This document shows positions 26,401 to 37,956 of a stretch of 64,000 nt of DNA, in pieces; the first letter of the stretch is position 1, and every line of letters starts with the position of its first letter. The notes below the pieces were generated by a model that saw only the letters and a program-made list of their open reading frames with translations, was not told the DNA's origin and did not search any database. The DNA is from Prosapia bicincta (taxonomy: Eukaryota; Arthropoda; Insecta; Hemiptera; Cercopidae), in contig JBAIZL010000001.1 in NCBI GenBank assembly GCA_036971475.1, positions 212,388,575-212,452,574 of the forward strand, read 5' to 3'. A program made the translations under genes and the position numbers.

Positions 26401-28503
26401 CTTTCCTTATATTGCCTGTCTAAAGCTGGCATAGTCTCCTCGGGCCACTGCTCACAGTTATACTTTCAGCTACATAGTTCTCTTTCCTTATATTGCCTGT
26501 CTAAAGCTGGCACAGTCTCCTCGGGCTACTGTTCACAAATATACCTTGAGCTACTTCTCTTTCCTTATATTGCCTGGCTATAGCTGGCACAGTCTCCTCG
26601 GGCTACTGTTCACAGTTATACTTTCAGCTACATAGTTCTCTTTCCTTATATTGCCTGTCTAAAGCTGGCATAGTCTCCTCGGGCCACTGCTCACAGTTAT
26701 ACTTTCAGCTACATAGTTCTCTTTCCTTATATTGCCTGTCTAAAGCTGGCACAGTCTCCTCGGGCCACTGCTCACAGTTATACTTTCAGCTACATAGTTC
26801 TCTTTCCTTATATTGCCTGTCTAAAGCTGGCATAGTCTCCTCGGGCCACTGCTCACAGTTATACCTTCCGCTACATAGTTCTCTTTCCATTTATTGCCTG
26901 GCTAAAGCTGGCATAGTCTCCTCGGGCCACTGCTCACAGTTATACTTTCAGCTACATAGTTCTCTTTCCTTATATTGCCTGTCTAAAGCTGGCATAGTCT
27001 CCTCGGGCCACTGCTCACAGTTATACTTTCAGCTACATAGTTCTCTTTCCTTATATTGCCTGTCTAAAGCTGGCACAGTCTCCTCGGGCCACTGCTCACA
27101 GTTATACTTTCAGCTACATAGTTCTCTTTCCTTATATTGCCTGTCTAAAGCTGGCACAGTCTCCTCGGGCCACTGCTCACAGTTATACTTTCAGCTACAT
27201 AGTTCTCTTTCCTTATATTGCCTGTCTAAAGCTGGCATAGTCTCCTCGGGCTACTGTTCACAGTTATACTTTCAGCTACATAGTTCTCTTTCCTTATATT
27301 GCCTGGCTAAAGCTGGCACAGTCTCCTCGGGCCACTGCTCACAGTTATACTTTCAGCTACATAGTTCTCTTTCCTTATATTGCCTGTCTAAAGCTGGCAC
27401 AGTCTCCTCGGGCCACTGCTCACAGTTATACTTTCAGCTACATAGTTCTCTTTCCTTATATTGCCTGTCTAAAGCTGGCACAGTCTCCTCGGGCCACTGC
27501 TCACAGTTATACTTTCAGCTACATAGTTCTCTTTCCTTATATTGCCTGTCTAAAGCTGGCATAGTCTCCTCGGGCTACTGTTCACAGTTATACTTTCAGC
27601 TACATTCTTCTCTTTCCTTATATTGCCTGTCTAAAGCTGGCACAGTCTCCTCGGGCCACTGCTCACAGTTATACTTTCAGCTACATAGTTCTCTTTCCTT
27701 ATATTGCCTGGCTAAAGCTGGCACAGTCTCCTCGGGCTACTGTTCACAGTTATACTTTCAGCTACATAGTTCTCTTTCCTTATATTGCCTGTCTAAAGCT
27801 GGCATAGTCTCCTCGGGCCACTGCTCACAGTTATACTTTCAGCTACATAGTTCTCTTTCCTTATATTGCCTGGCTAAAGCTGGCACAGTCTCCTCGGGCC
27901 ACTGTTCACAGTTATACTTTCAGCTACATAGTTCTCTTTCCTTATATTGCCTGGCTAAAGCTGGCACAGTCTCCTCGGGCTACTGTTCACAGTTATACTT
28001 TCAGCTACATAGTTCTCTTTCCTTATATTGCCTGTCTAAAGCTGGCACAGTCTCCTCGGGCCACTGTTCACAGTTATACTTTCAGCTACATAGTTCTCTT
28101 TCCTTATATTGCCTGGCTAAAGCTGGCACAGTCTCCTCGGGCTACTGTTCACAGTTATACTTTCAGCTACATAGTTCTCTTTCCTTATATTGCCTGTCTA
28201 AAGCTGGCACAGTCTCCTCGGGCCACTGTTCACAGTTATACTTTCAGCTACATAGTTCTCTTTCCTTATATTGCCTGGCTAAAGCTGGCACAGTCTCCTC
28301 GGGCTACTGTTCACAGTTATACTTTCAGCTACATAGTTCTCTTTCCTTATATTGCCTGTCTAAAGCTGGCACAGTCTCCTCGGGCTACTGTTCACAGTTA
28401 TACTTTCAGCTACATAGTTCTCTTTCCTTATATTGCCTGTCTAAAGCTGGCACAGTCTCCTCGGGCTACTGTTCACAAATATACCTTGAGCTACATTTTT
28501 CTC
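20250..28503. repeat. 81/77-bp array, subfamily zone D
   Basis: Typical units read TTTCAGCTACATAGTTCTCT, then TTATATTGCCTGTCTAAAGC and TGGCACAGTCTCCTCGGGC. They are mixed with a 77-bp class (AAATATACCTTGAGCTACTTC). A local 405-bp (5-unit) repeat links about 20568 and 20973. From about 26200 to 28450 the units are nearly uniform, alternating GGCTACTGTTC and GGCCACTGCTC joints, so the right end looks the most recently homogenised. Confidence 0.9.
24115..24985. repeat. Block duplicated from 4585 bp upstream, copy 2
   Basis: This is a near-identical copy of 19530-20400, embedded in zone D units that are otherwise unlike it. A zone C segment has therefore been moved into zone D rather than duplicated in tandem. 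One visible difference is TCGTGTTACTGC here against TCGTGCTACTGC in copy 1. Confidence 0.85.
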
Positions 28504-30878
28504 TTTGTATTATGTTTAGCCAGTAATGTTTTCTGTTTGCCTACAGTGATCATACATTTATTGTAATGCGACTCGCGGGTCAAGGCGAATGTATTTCTCT
28601 TGCTTTGTAGTGCGTTGTATTCAACAATGCTTCTAAAGTAGTTTTATGCATGTCCTTGTTTGGAGCTGACTCTCGCTTCTCAAGCGTGCTTTAAATCCTT
28701 TGGTTACATCTGTCAAAGTAATAAATAAGTAATTCAGAAGTCACATCGAATTATAAGAAGGCTTTTCGCCGTAACCATGACATCAGCAGACCTATCCCGA
28801 CCGTGGTGACTGCTCATAGATCATGACCTGTATTCCAACTGTCATCATTAGAGTGTGAGGTGCTACACACGCAAGCCATGATATCCTTCCATTACCCAAC
28901 CAGATGATACCCATATCTCTCTTCCTTAGAGATTTATACTCTTTCAAACAAAATCAACTTGTGCGCAACAAGCCTATAAGGTTTTAGAAACATCCTGATT
29001 ATGTGACGATAGACTACTTCAGTAGTTTCCATTTGTTGTATTATAGCATGAGCACGCGCGCGCGGGTGTCTTTTTGTGAATAATGGAATGATTATTTTAA
29101 TTACATAACCTGATAATGTTGTCCAGTTGTATGCGTAAGTTATTTTATTTTGTCTTTTTAATATGATGTGTTTGTGTTTAATTAAATAATTGCGTATAGA
29201 TCCAATAATAGTAATAAATGTAACAATAGAAATTGTAACAAATATTGTAACCCAATGAGCAACATATACATATAGTAGTGTAATAGATGTGGATCGAACA
29301 AAGAAAGATACTCAGGTCATCGCAATATTTATACAGAACCAAATATAAATAAATGAAATATTGCAACTAATTTCATAGACAATAAATCTGAATTTCCAGG
29401 AATAAAAATTTTAAAAAGTGATACAAGAAGTTAATAAAGGTTTATATAATAATAATAATAACAATTTGCGTAAGGACAAAAATTGTATCCCGTAAGTTGG
29501 TCAGAATAGAAATGGAGTATTGCGTCCGCTAGTTATATGCCAATAGAATAAAAAAGAGTTCAACAGTTCAGGTAACACAGAACTGTTGTAAGGTCAGTCG
29601 CTATTGTATTACGTCATAGTAACAGCTGAGCGCCAAATTATCCTGTTTCGCAATATTGAAAGTATTTGCTGACGGAAAAACTGTCATTTTTATCTCCTGG
29701 GAAGGTACGCTCAGCAATATACTCGGAGACCTTCCATTGGCGAGAGGTATTTCGCAGCGTCGCGCCGTCTTTCCCCTTTATTAGATGCCATTACATACAC
29801 TCATGGTATCGTATGACATAGCAAGGCGAGACATATTACTTTAAATGTAAAATAGGCATTCATCGGTTGCATTAGTACATTTACAGATTAATAAGGCCTC
29901 ACATTTACTAACGGCCATTTTACTTTTTCAAATTTATTTTCAGCTCGATATTTGGGAGATACCAAATGTACATTCCACTTTAAGCGTATTGATTAGAGTG
30001 GTCCCAGTTGGATTTGTGCTTGTTTTTACATGCATAGATAGAATCTAATGAGAAAAGTGCGGCAATAAGTAGCTAACGCAACGTCTGTGGTTTCTCTATT
30101 GATGACGAATATTTCTCCTCAAGCATCAATCTTATCTGCTGGTTTCCTTCACTAACGGGCTGAAGTCGTGTATTTTATAACAACATCCATCTGTACAGGC
30201 TGCCTAGTAAGGGGAAAACACAAACCAGTGTGGTTGGTGTGGTCACTATCGCTTCTGTCAAAGAAATAAAATCTGATAAAGGTCCTATTCCAAAATTCTA
30301 TTTTGTATATAATTTTAAAGTAGTAATATTATTTTTATACACAATTTTGAGTTGGCTACTAGTTTTTCCTTTCTTTGAATTTTAATGTACAAGGATTTGT
30401 TTTATGTTATGTATACGTTAGGACGATTCGACTTCTTGCTTTTACCCGGATTCGCGGCCACGCTTCGAGTAGAGGCCGCGGTGTTCTGGGTGGGGGCAAG
30501 TAGTTTATTCATCATAAATAAGAGAACTGTGTAGAGTTAGTTGGTATGTATTGCCATGTCTATGAGGAAGGATACTTTGTGTACATAGGACAAGAATAAA
30601 AATATTTGTCGTTAGAAGTTTGTTCTGTGGGTTATTTATTAATATTAAACCACAAAAAGTAATTAAGGAGGTCTATAGAACTGTACGAATTTCTTAAATG
30701 TACACACTAACTTTCCAATACATCTAATTTATTTACTTATATTGTACCCCATTCTACAGTATTTATGTATAGTTGTACATAAAGGAGTAACAAGAAGTGA
30801 TTGTTAACACATAACTTATGAAATGCTCCACGCACCACGCCCTGTTTGAACCCTACATCGAGAGCTGTGCTATACAAA
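28504..30878. other. AT-rich non-repetitive intron
   Basis: No gene is visible. The segment holds a short (CG)n run in AGCACGCGCGCGCGGG at about 29047, an (ATA)n run at about 29446 and a GC-rich island at 30445-30500 containing the inverted pair GCGGCC and GGCCGC. A locally GC-richer stretch around 29600-29790 could be an old transposon fragment, but I recognise no family. All open frames are short and AT-biased. Confidence 0.6.
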
Positions 30879-30919
30879 TAATATAATATAATATTTTATA
30901 TTATAATATAATAATAATT
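30879..30919. repeat. AT palindrome / (TAATA)n microsatellite
   Basis: A run of AATAT/ATTAT units reads almost identically on both strands around a TTTTA centre and could extrude a cruciform. Low complexity; no gene. Confidence 0.75.
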
Positions 30920-30942
30920 AATTCTATCAGCATATTTTCCAT

Positions 30943-30985
30943 GTTCGGATAATTGACGTTCGGATAATCGACGATCTGTTGTACT
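30943..30985 (-). mobile_element. Probable pogo/Tigger-type transposon end (relic)
   Basis: Two tandem 15-mers, GTTCGGATAATTGAC and GTTCGGATAATCGAC, are followed by GATCTG. On the minus strand this reads CAGATC, GTCGATTATCCGAAC, GTCAATTATCCGAAC. Doubled ATTATCCGAAC motifs beside a CAG terminus are typical of terminal repeats in the pogo/Tigger branch of Tc1/mariner. I cannot find the opposite end in this intron, so it may be a solo or truncated end. Confidence 0.45.
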
Positions 30986-31658
30986 ACACTTTAAACCTAA
31001 TAACGTGTGAGAATAACCTATGAAGTTTAAAATGCGATAGAAAACATGACTTACAGAATATTGTCGGCCAAGTTAGATATTTTAGTTACATAAAAGGGCC
31101 CTAAACTTAGGATTATTAAAAACCATTCGAATCTAGCAACACTTTCCAAACTTCCGACAATGATTTAACAACGTTTAGTAGACTGTTTTATAAATACCTC
31201 CCTCATACGTTGAATTTTCCCGGGGCTGCATCAAATGACCAACGTTCCAACTAAACAACATTGAAAAACGAGCTTACGCGAGGTTTAACTAACCAACACA
31301 CACAGGTTTCAAACGAACAACATTTACATCAGGTCCAACTAATCAACAGTCTGAACGTGCAACACACGGATTTGTATCGCCTTGCCACTCTGCAGGCGCT
31401 CACAGTCCGATTTGATACGTGTTACATGTTCTATTTACGACTACAGTTTATATGGTATATTTAGTAATCCTTCAAAACAATAAAATGTATCTTTTTCAAT
31501 CCTTTATTTATATCGTAACTACAACAGACTGGATTGAAAGGTTGTTTGCATAATGTTCTAGATTTAAGAACGTACTGACCATTAAATAACAAACGAAGAA
31601 AGTTCTCGTTCTTTTTTTCACTCAATTTTACTATTACTTATACTTGTTAAATATACAT
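30986..31658. other. AT-rich intron, no gene seen
   Basis: Mostly A/T sequence. An open frame at 31261-31464 (67 codons) starts at a non-ATG codon and resembles nothing I know. A short motif near 31485 (AAAATGTATCTTTTTCAATC) recurs at about 32069, just beyond the 225-bp duplication described next. Confidence 0.5.
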
Positions 31659-32052
31659 ATTGTCAATAACTATATAATAATTAAAAAAGAATATATAATT
31701 ACTTAAATAGACCTAATATTAGAGGAGAAGTTATAGAAATGTCTTTTCTAATTATATAAAAGATAATTTCGTAATTAAATTTTAATATTGCCCTTTGTTT
31801 ATTGACCTTTGTTAGGTATTTATTCAAGTAAACATGTTTATTTCACTAATTTCCCTTAATACCTATATTTGTAGAACATAATTATTGTCAATAACTAATT
31901 ATCAATTTTAAAAAAATATATAATTACTTAAATAGACCTAATATTAGAAAAAAATATATACATTTATTTTCCAATGATATAAAAGTTAATTTACAAATTA
32001 AATTTTAATATTGTTCTTTGTTAGGCATTTATTTAAGTAAAAATTTAAAAAA
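31659..32052. repeat. Imperfect 225-bp direct duplication
   Basis: The run TGTCAATAACT, AATATATAATTACTTAAATAGACCTAATATTAG, AATTAAATTTTAATATTG, TTTGTTAGG begins at about 31659. It recurs from about 31884 with substitutions and small indels. The pair abuts the left border of the 40-bp array. Confidence 0.75.
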
Positions 32053-34046
32053 CCTAATTTCTATAAACTAAAATGTATCTTTTGCTCAATCACTTACTTC
32101 TTTAGTAACTGGTAATGCAACTGTAATTACAAGTTCCCACCACAGAGTGTAGCGTTCTCCGGAACAGTGCAAGATCCCACCACTGAGTGTAGTGTGAACC
32201 TGAACAGTACAAATTCCCACCACTGAGTGTAGTGTGAACCTGAACAGTACAAATTCCCACCACTGAGTGTAGTGTGAACCTGAACAGTACAAATTCCCAC
32301 CACTGAGTGTAGTGTGAACCTGAACAGTACAAATTCCCACCACTGAGCTTAGCATGCACCTGAACAGTACAAATTCTCACCACTGAGTGTAGAGTGCAAC
32401 AGAGGAGTACAAATTCCCACCACTGAGTGTAGCGTGCACATGAACAGTGAAAATACCCACCACTGAGCTTAGCATGCACCTGAACAGTACACATTCCCAC
32501 CACAGAGTGTAGCGTACACCGGAACAGTACTAGCTCCCTCCACTGAGTGTAGCGTGAACCGGAAACGTACGAATACCCTTCACTGAGTGTAGCCTGCATC
32601 TGAACAGTACATGTTCAAACCACTGAGTGTAGCGTGCACCGGAACAGTACAAGATTCCACCATTGAGTGTAGCGTGCAACAGAGCAGTACAAATTCCCAC
32701 CATTGAGTGTAGCGTGCACCTGAACAGTACAAATTCCCATCATAGAGTGTAGCGTGCACCGGAACAGTACAAGATTCCACCATTGAGTGCAGCGTGCAAC
32801 AGAGGAGTACAAATTCCCACCACTGAGTATATCGTGAACCAGAACAGTACAAGTTCCCACCACTCAGTGTAGCGTGCAACAGAACAGTACAAATTCCCAC
32901 TATTGAGTGTAGCGTGCACCAGGACAGTACAAGTTTCCACCAGAGAGTGTTGCGTGCACCGGAACAGTACAAGTTCCCACCACAGAGTGTAGCGTGCACC
33001 GGAACAATACAAAATCCCACCACTGAGTGTAGCGTGCATAAGAGCACTACAAATTCCAACCACTGCGAGTAGCGTGCACCGGGACAGACAAGTTCCCTTC
33101 ACTGAGGGTAGCGTGCACTTGAACAGTACAATCCCCACCACTGAGTATAGCGTGCACCTGAATAGTACACGTTCAAATCACTGAGTGTATCGTACACCGG
33201 AACAGTACAAGTACTCCACACTGAGTGTACCGTGAAACGGAACAGTACAAATTCGCTCCACTGAGTGTAGCGTGACAGTGAACAGTGAAAATTCCCACCA
33301 CTGAGTGTAGCGTGCATCTAAACAGCACAAATTCCCGCTACTGAGTTTATCATGCTCCGGAACAGTAAAAGTTCCCATCACTGAGTGTAGCGTGCATCGG
33401 AACAATACAATTCCAACCACTGAGTATAGCGGGAACAGTACAAGTTCCCACCAATGAGTGTAGCGTGCACAGGAACAGTACAAGTTCCCACCACTGAGCT
33501 TAGCATGCACCTTAACAGTACAAACTTCAACCACTGAGTTTAGCGAGCACTGGAACAGTACAAAATCCCTTCACTGAGTATAGCTTGCACCTGAAGAGTA
33601 CAAGTTCCAACCACTGAATTTAGCGTGAACAGGAACGGTAAAAGTCCCCACCACTGAGTGTAGCGTGCTCCGGAACAGTACAGGTTCCCACCACTGAGCT
33701 TAGCATGCACCTTAACAGTACAAACTCCAACCACTGAGTTTAGCGAGCACTGGAACAGTACAAAATCCCTTCACTGAGTGTAGCTTGCACCTCAAGAGTA
33801 CAAGTTCCAACCACTGAATTTAGCGTGCACCGGAACGGTACAAGTCCCCACCACTGAGTGTCGCGTGCACCGGAACAGTACAAGCTCAAACCACTGAGTC
33901 TAGCGTGCACCTTAATAGTACAAATTCCCACCAATGAGTGTAGCGTGTACCAGAGTAGTACAAATTTCGCCACTGAGTGTAGCGTGCACCAGAACAGTAC
34001 AAGATCTCACACGAACTTGTGTTCGTGTAGCGTGCACCTGAACAGT

Positions 34047-35845
34047 ACAAATTCCCGCCACTGAGAGTAGCGTGCGCCTGAACTGTACAAATTCACACCA
34101 CCAAGTGTAGCGAGCACCAGAACAGTACAAGTTCCCACCACTGAGTTTAGCGTGCACCTGAACAGTACAAATTCCCATCACTGATTGTAGCGTGCACCGG
34201 AAAAATACAAAATCCCACCACTGAGTGTGGCATAACAGCACTACAAATTCCCACCACTGCGAGTAGCGTGCACCGGAACAGACAAGTTCCCTTCACTGAG
34301 GGTAGCGTGCACCTGAACATACTAAATTCCCATCACTGAGGGTCCCGTGCACCGGAACAGTAAAAGCCCAAACCACTGAGTGTAGTGTGCACCTTAAAAG
34401 TACAAATTCCCACCACTGAGTGTAGCGTGTACCTGAACAGTACAAATTCTCGCCACTGACTGTAGCGTGCTCCTGAACAGTACAGATTCAAGCCACTGAT
34501 AGTTGCGTACACTTGAACTGTACAGATTCAAGCCACTGAAAGTAGCGTACACCTGAACAGTACAAATTCACACCACTGAGTGTAGCGAGAACCGGAACAG
34601 TAGAAGTTCTATTCACTGAGTGTAGCTTGCTCCTGAGCAGTACAGGTTCAAACCACTGAATTTAGCGTGCACCGGAACAGTACAAGTTCCCACCACTCAG
34701 CGTAGCGTTCACCGGAACAGTACAAGTGACCTTCACTGAGTGTAGCGAGCACCTGAACAGTACAATCCCCATCACTGAGTGTGGCGTGCCCGGAACAGTA
34801 CAATTTCCCACCACTGAGTGTAGCGTGCACCTGAATAATACAAATTCCCACCATTGAGTGTAGCGTGCACCGGAACAGTACAATTTCCCACCACTGAGTG
34901 TAGCGTGCACCTGAATAATACAAATCCCCATCACTGAGTGTAGCGTGCACCGGAAAAGTACAACTTCACTTCACCGAGTGTAGCCTGCACCTGAGCAGTA
35001 AAATCCCCATCACTGAGTGCAGCGTGCACAGGAACAGTACAAGTTCCCGCCACTGAGTGTAGCGTGCACCTGAATAATACAAATTCCCAGCATTGAGTGT
35101 AGCGTGCACCGGAACAGCACGAGTTCCCGCCACTGATTGTAGCGTGCACCTGAACAGTACACATTCCCGCCACTGAGTGTAGCGAGAACCGGAACAGTAG
35201 AAGTTCCATTCACTGAGTGTAGCTTGCTCCTGAGAAGTACAGGTTCAAACCACTGAATTTAGCGTGCACCGGAACAGTACAAGTTCCCACCACTGAGCGT
35301 AGCGTTCACCGGAACAGTACAAGTGAACTTCACTGAGTGTAGCGTGCACCTGAATAGTACAATCCCCATCACTGAGTGTAGCGTGCACCGGAACAGTACA
35401 AGGTCCCACCACTGAGTGTAGCGTGCACCGAAAAAGTACAAGATCCCACCACTGATTGTAGCGTGCTTCGGAACAGTACAAATTCCTACCACTGAGTGTA
35501 GCGTGCACCTGAACAATACAAATTCCCACCATTGATTGTAGCGTTCACCGGAACAGTAAAAGTTCCCACCACTGAGTGTAGCTTGCACCAATAATGTTCA
35601 AGCTCCCACCACTGAGTGTAGCGTGCACCGGAACAGTACAAATTCCTACCACTGAGTGTAGCGTGCACCTGAACAATACAAATTCCCACCATTGATTGTA
35701 GCGTTCACCGGAACAGTAAAAGTTCCCACCACTGAGTGTAGCTTGCACCAATAATGTTCAAGCTCCCACCACTGAGTGTAGCGTGCACCGGAACAGTACA
35801 AGCTCCCACCACTGAGTGTAGCGTGCACCGGAACAGTACAAGATC
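34047..35845. repeat. Higher-order block of the 40-bp array (copies at +3910 and, in part, about +1436)
   Basis: The ordered variant series starting at TTCCCGCCACTGAGAGTAGC (34047) recurs with a constant offset of 3910 bp, from 37957 to about 39750. The part from about 34660 also recurs at about 36125 onward. Its offset is 1476 bp, falling to 1436 bp after loss of one 40-bp unit near 36590. Shared markers include CGTGCCCGGAACA, CTTCACTTCACCG and AATAATGTTCAAGC. Confidence 0.85.
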
Positions 35846-36124
35846 CCACCACTGAGTGTAGCGTGCATCGGAACAGTACAAATTCCCACCACTGAGTGTA
35901 GCGTGCACCGGAACAGTACAAGATCCCACCACTGAGTGTAGCGTGCACCGGAACAGTACAAGATCCCACCATTGATTGTAGCGTTCACCGGAACAGTAAA
36001 CGTTCCCACCACTGAGTGTAGCTTGCACCAATAATGTTCAAGCTCCCACCACTGAGTGTAGCGTGCACCGGAACAGTACAAGCTCCCACCACTGAGTGTA
36101 GCGTGCATCGGAACAGTAGAAATT

Positions 36125-37560
36125 CCTACCACTGAGTGTAGCGTGCACCGGAACAGTACAAGTTCCCACCACTCAGCGTAGCGTTCACCGGAACAGTACA
36201 AGTGACCTTCACTGAGTGTAGCGAGCACCTGAACAGTACAATCCCCATCACTGAGTGTGGCGTGCCCGGAACAGTACAATTTCCCACCACTGAGTGTAGC
36301 GTGCACCTGAATAATACAAATTCCCACCATTGAGTGTAGCGTGCACCGGAACAGTACAATTTCCCACCACTGAGTGTAGCGTGCACCTGAATAATACAAA
36401 TCCCCATCACTGAGTGTAGCGTGCACCGGAAAAGTACAACTTCACTTCACCGAGTGTAGCCTGCACCTGAGCAGTAAAATCCCCATCACTGAGTGCAGCG
36501 TGCACAGGAACAGTACAAGTTCCCGCCACTGAGTGTAGCGTGCACCTGAATAATACAAATTCCCAGCATTGAGTGTAGCGTGCACCGGAACAGTACACAT
36601 TCCCGCCACTGAGTGTAGCGAGAACCGGAACAGTAGAAGTTCCATTCACTGAGTGTAGCTTGCTCCTGAGAAGTACAGGTTCAAACCACTGAATTTAGCG
36701 TGCACCGGAACAGTACAAGTTCCCACCACTGAGCGTAGCGTTCACCGGAACAGTACAAGTGAACTTCACTGAGTGTAGCGTGCACCTGAATAGTACAATC
36801 CCCATCACTGAGTGTAGCGTGCACCGGAACAGTACAAGGTCCCACCACTGAGTGTAGCGTGCACCGAAAAAGTACAAGATCCCACCACTGATTGTAGCGT
36901 GCTTCGGAACAGTACAAATTCCTACCACTGAGTGTAGCGTGCACCTGAACAATACAAATTCCCACCATTGATTGTAGCGTTCACCGGAACAGTAAAAGTT
37001 CCCACCACTGAGTGTAGCTTGCACCAATAATGTTCAAGCTCCCACCACTGAGTGTAGCGTGCACCGGAACAGTACAAATTCCTACCACTGAGTGTAGCGT
37101 GCACCTGAACAATACAAATTCCCACCATTGATTGTAGCGTTCACCGGAACAGTAAAAGTTCCCACCACTGAGTGTAGCTTGCACCAATAATGTTCAAGCT
37201 CCCACCACTGAGTGTAGCGTGCACCGGAACAGTACAAGCTCCCACCACTGAGTGTAGCGTGCACCGGAACAGTACAAGATCCCACCACTGAGTGTAGCGT
37301 GCATCGGAACAGTACAAATTCCCACCACTGAGTGTAGCGTGCACCGGAACAGTACAAGATCCCACCACTGAGTGTAGCGTGCACCGGAACAGTACAAGAT
37401 CCCACCATTGATTGTAGCGTTCACCGGAACAGTAAACGTTCCCACCACTGAGTGTAGCTTGCACCAATAATGTTCAAGCTCCCACCACTGAGTGTAGCGT
37501 GTACCGGAACAGTACAAGCTCCCACCACTGAGTGTAGCGTGCATCGGAACAGTAGAAATT
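36125..37560. repeat. Higher-order copy at about 1436-bp offset
   Basis: This is the second copy of the series at 34660-36120, essentially base for base in most units. One 40-bp unit present at about 35110-35150 is missing here. Confidence 0.8.
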
Positions 37561-37956
37561 CCTACCACTGAGTGTAGCGTGCACCGGAACAGTACAAGAT
37601 CCCACCACTGATTGTAGCGTGCATCGGAACAGTACAAATTCCTACCACTGAGTGTAGCGTGCACCGGAACAGTACAAGATCCCACCACTGAGTGTAGCGT
37701 GCACCGGAACAGTACAAGATCCCACCATTGATTGTAGCGTTCACCGGAACAGTAAAAGTTCCCACCACTGAGTGTAGCTTGCACCAATAATGTTCAAGCT
37801 CCCACCACTGAGTGTAGCGTGCACCGGAACAGTACAAGCTCCCACCACTGAGTGTAGCGTGCACCGGAACAGTAAAACTCCCACCACTGAGTGTAGCTTG
37901 CACCAATAATGTTCAAGCTCCCACCACTGAGTGTAGCGTTTACCGGAACAGTACAA

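Larger units (their letters stand above)
1..28503. repeat. 81-bp tandem satellite array (about 350 copies, open at left edge)
   Basis: The segment is head-to-tail copies of an 81-bp unit. A recognisable core on the plus strand is CACAGTTATACCTTCCGCTA followed by a pyrimidine-rich stretch and GCTAAAGCTGGCATAGTCTC. Most copies are exactly 81 bp (27 codons). An 80-bp class has lost one C in TATACCTTCC, and a 77-bp class reads CTTGAGCTACTTCTC with 4 bp missing. The array starts before base 1. It ends at about 28503, where the last unit decays into a TTTAGCCAGTAATG remnant. It lies upstream of cadherin exon A, so it is probably intronic, although the upstream exon is not in view. Long frames on both strands are by-products of a stop-free 27-codon period. 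No promoter, splice or codon-bias signal supports a gene. Confidence 0.97.

Noticed and set aside
30445..30500. GC-rich island as a CpG promoter
   Set aside because: Only about 55 bp, no transcript or ORF follows; the inverted GCGGCC/GGCCGC pair alone is weak evidence.
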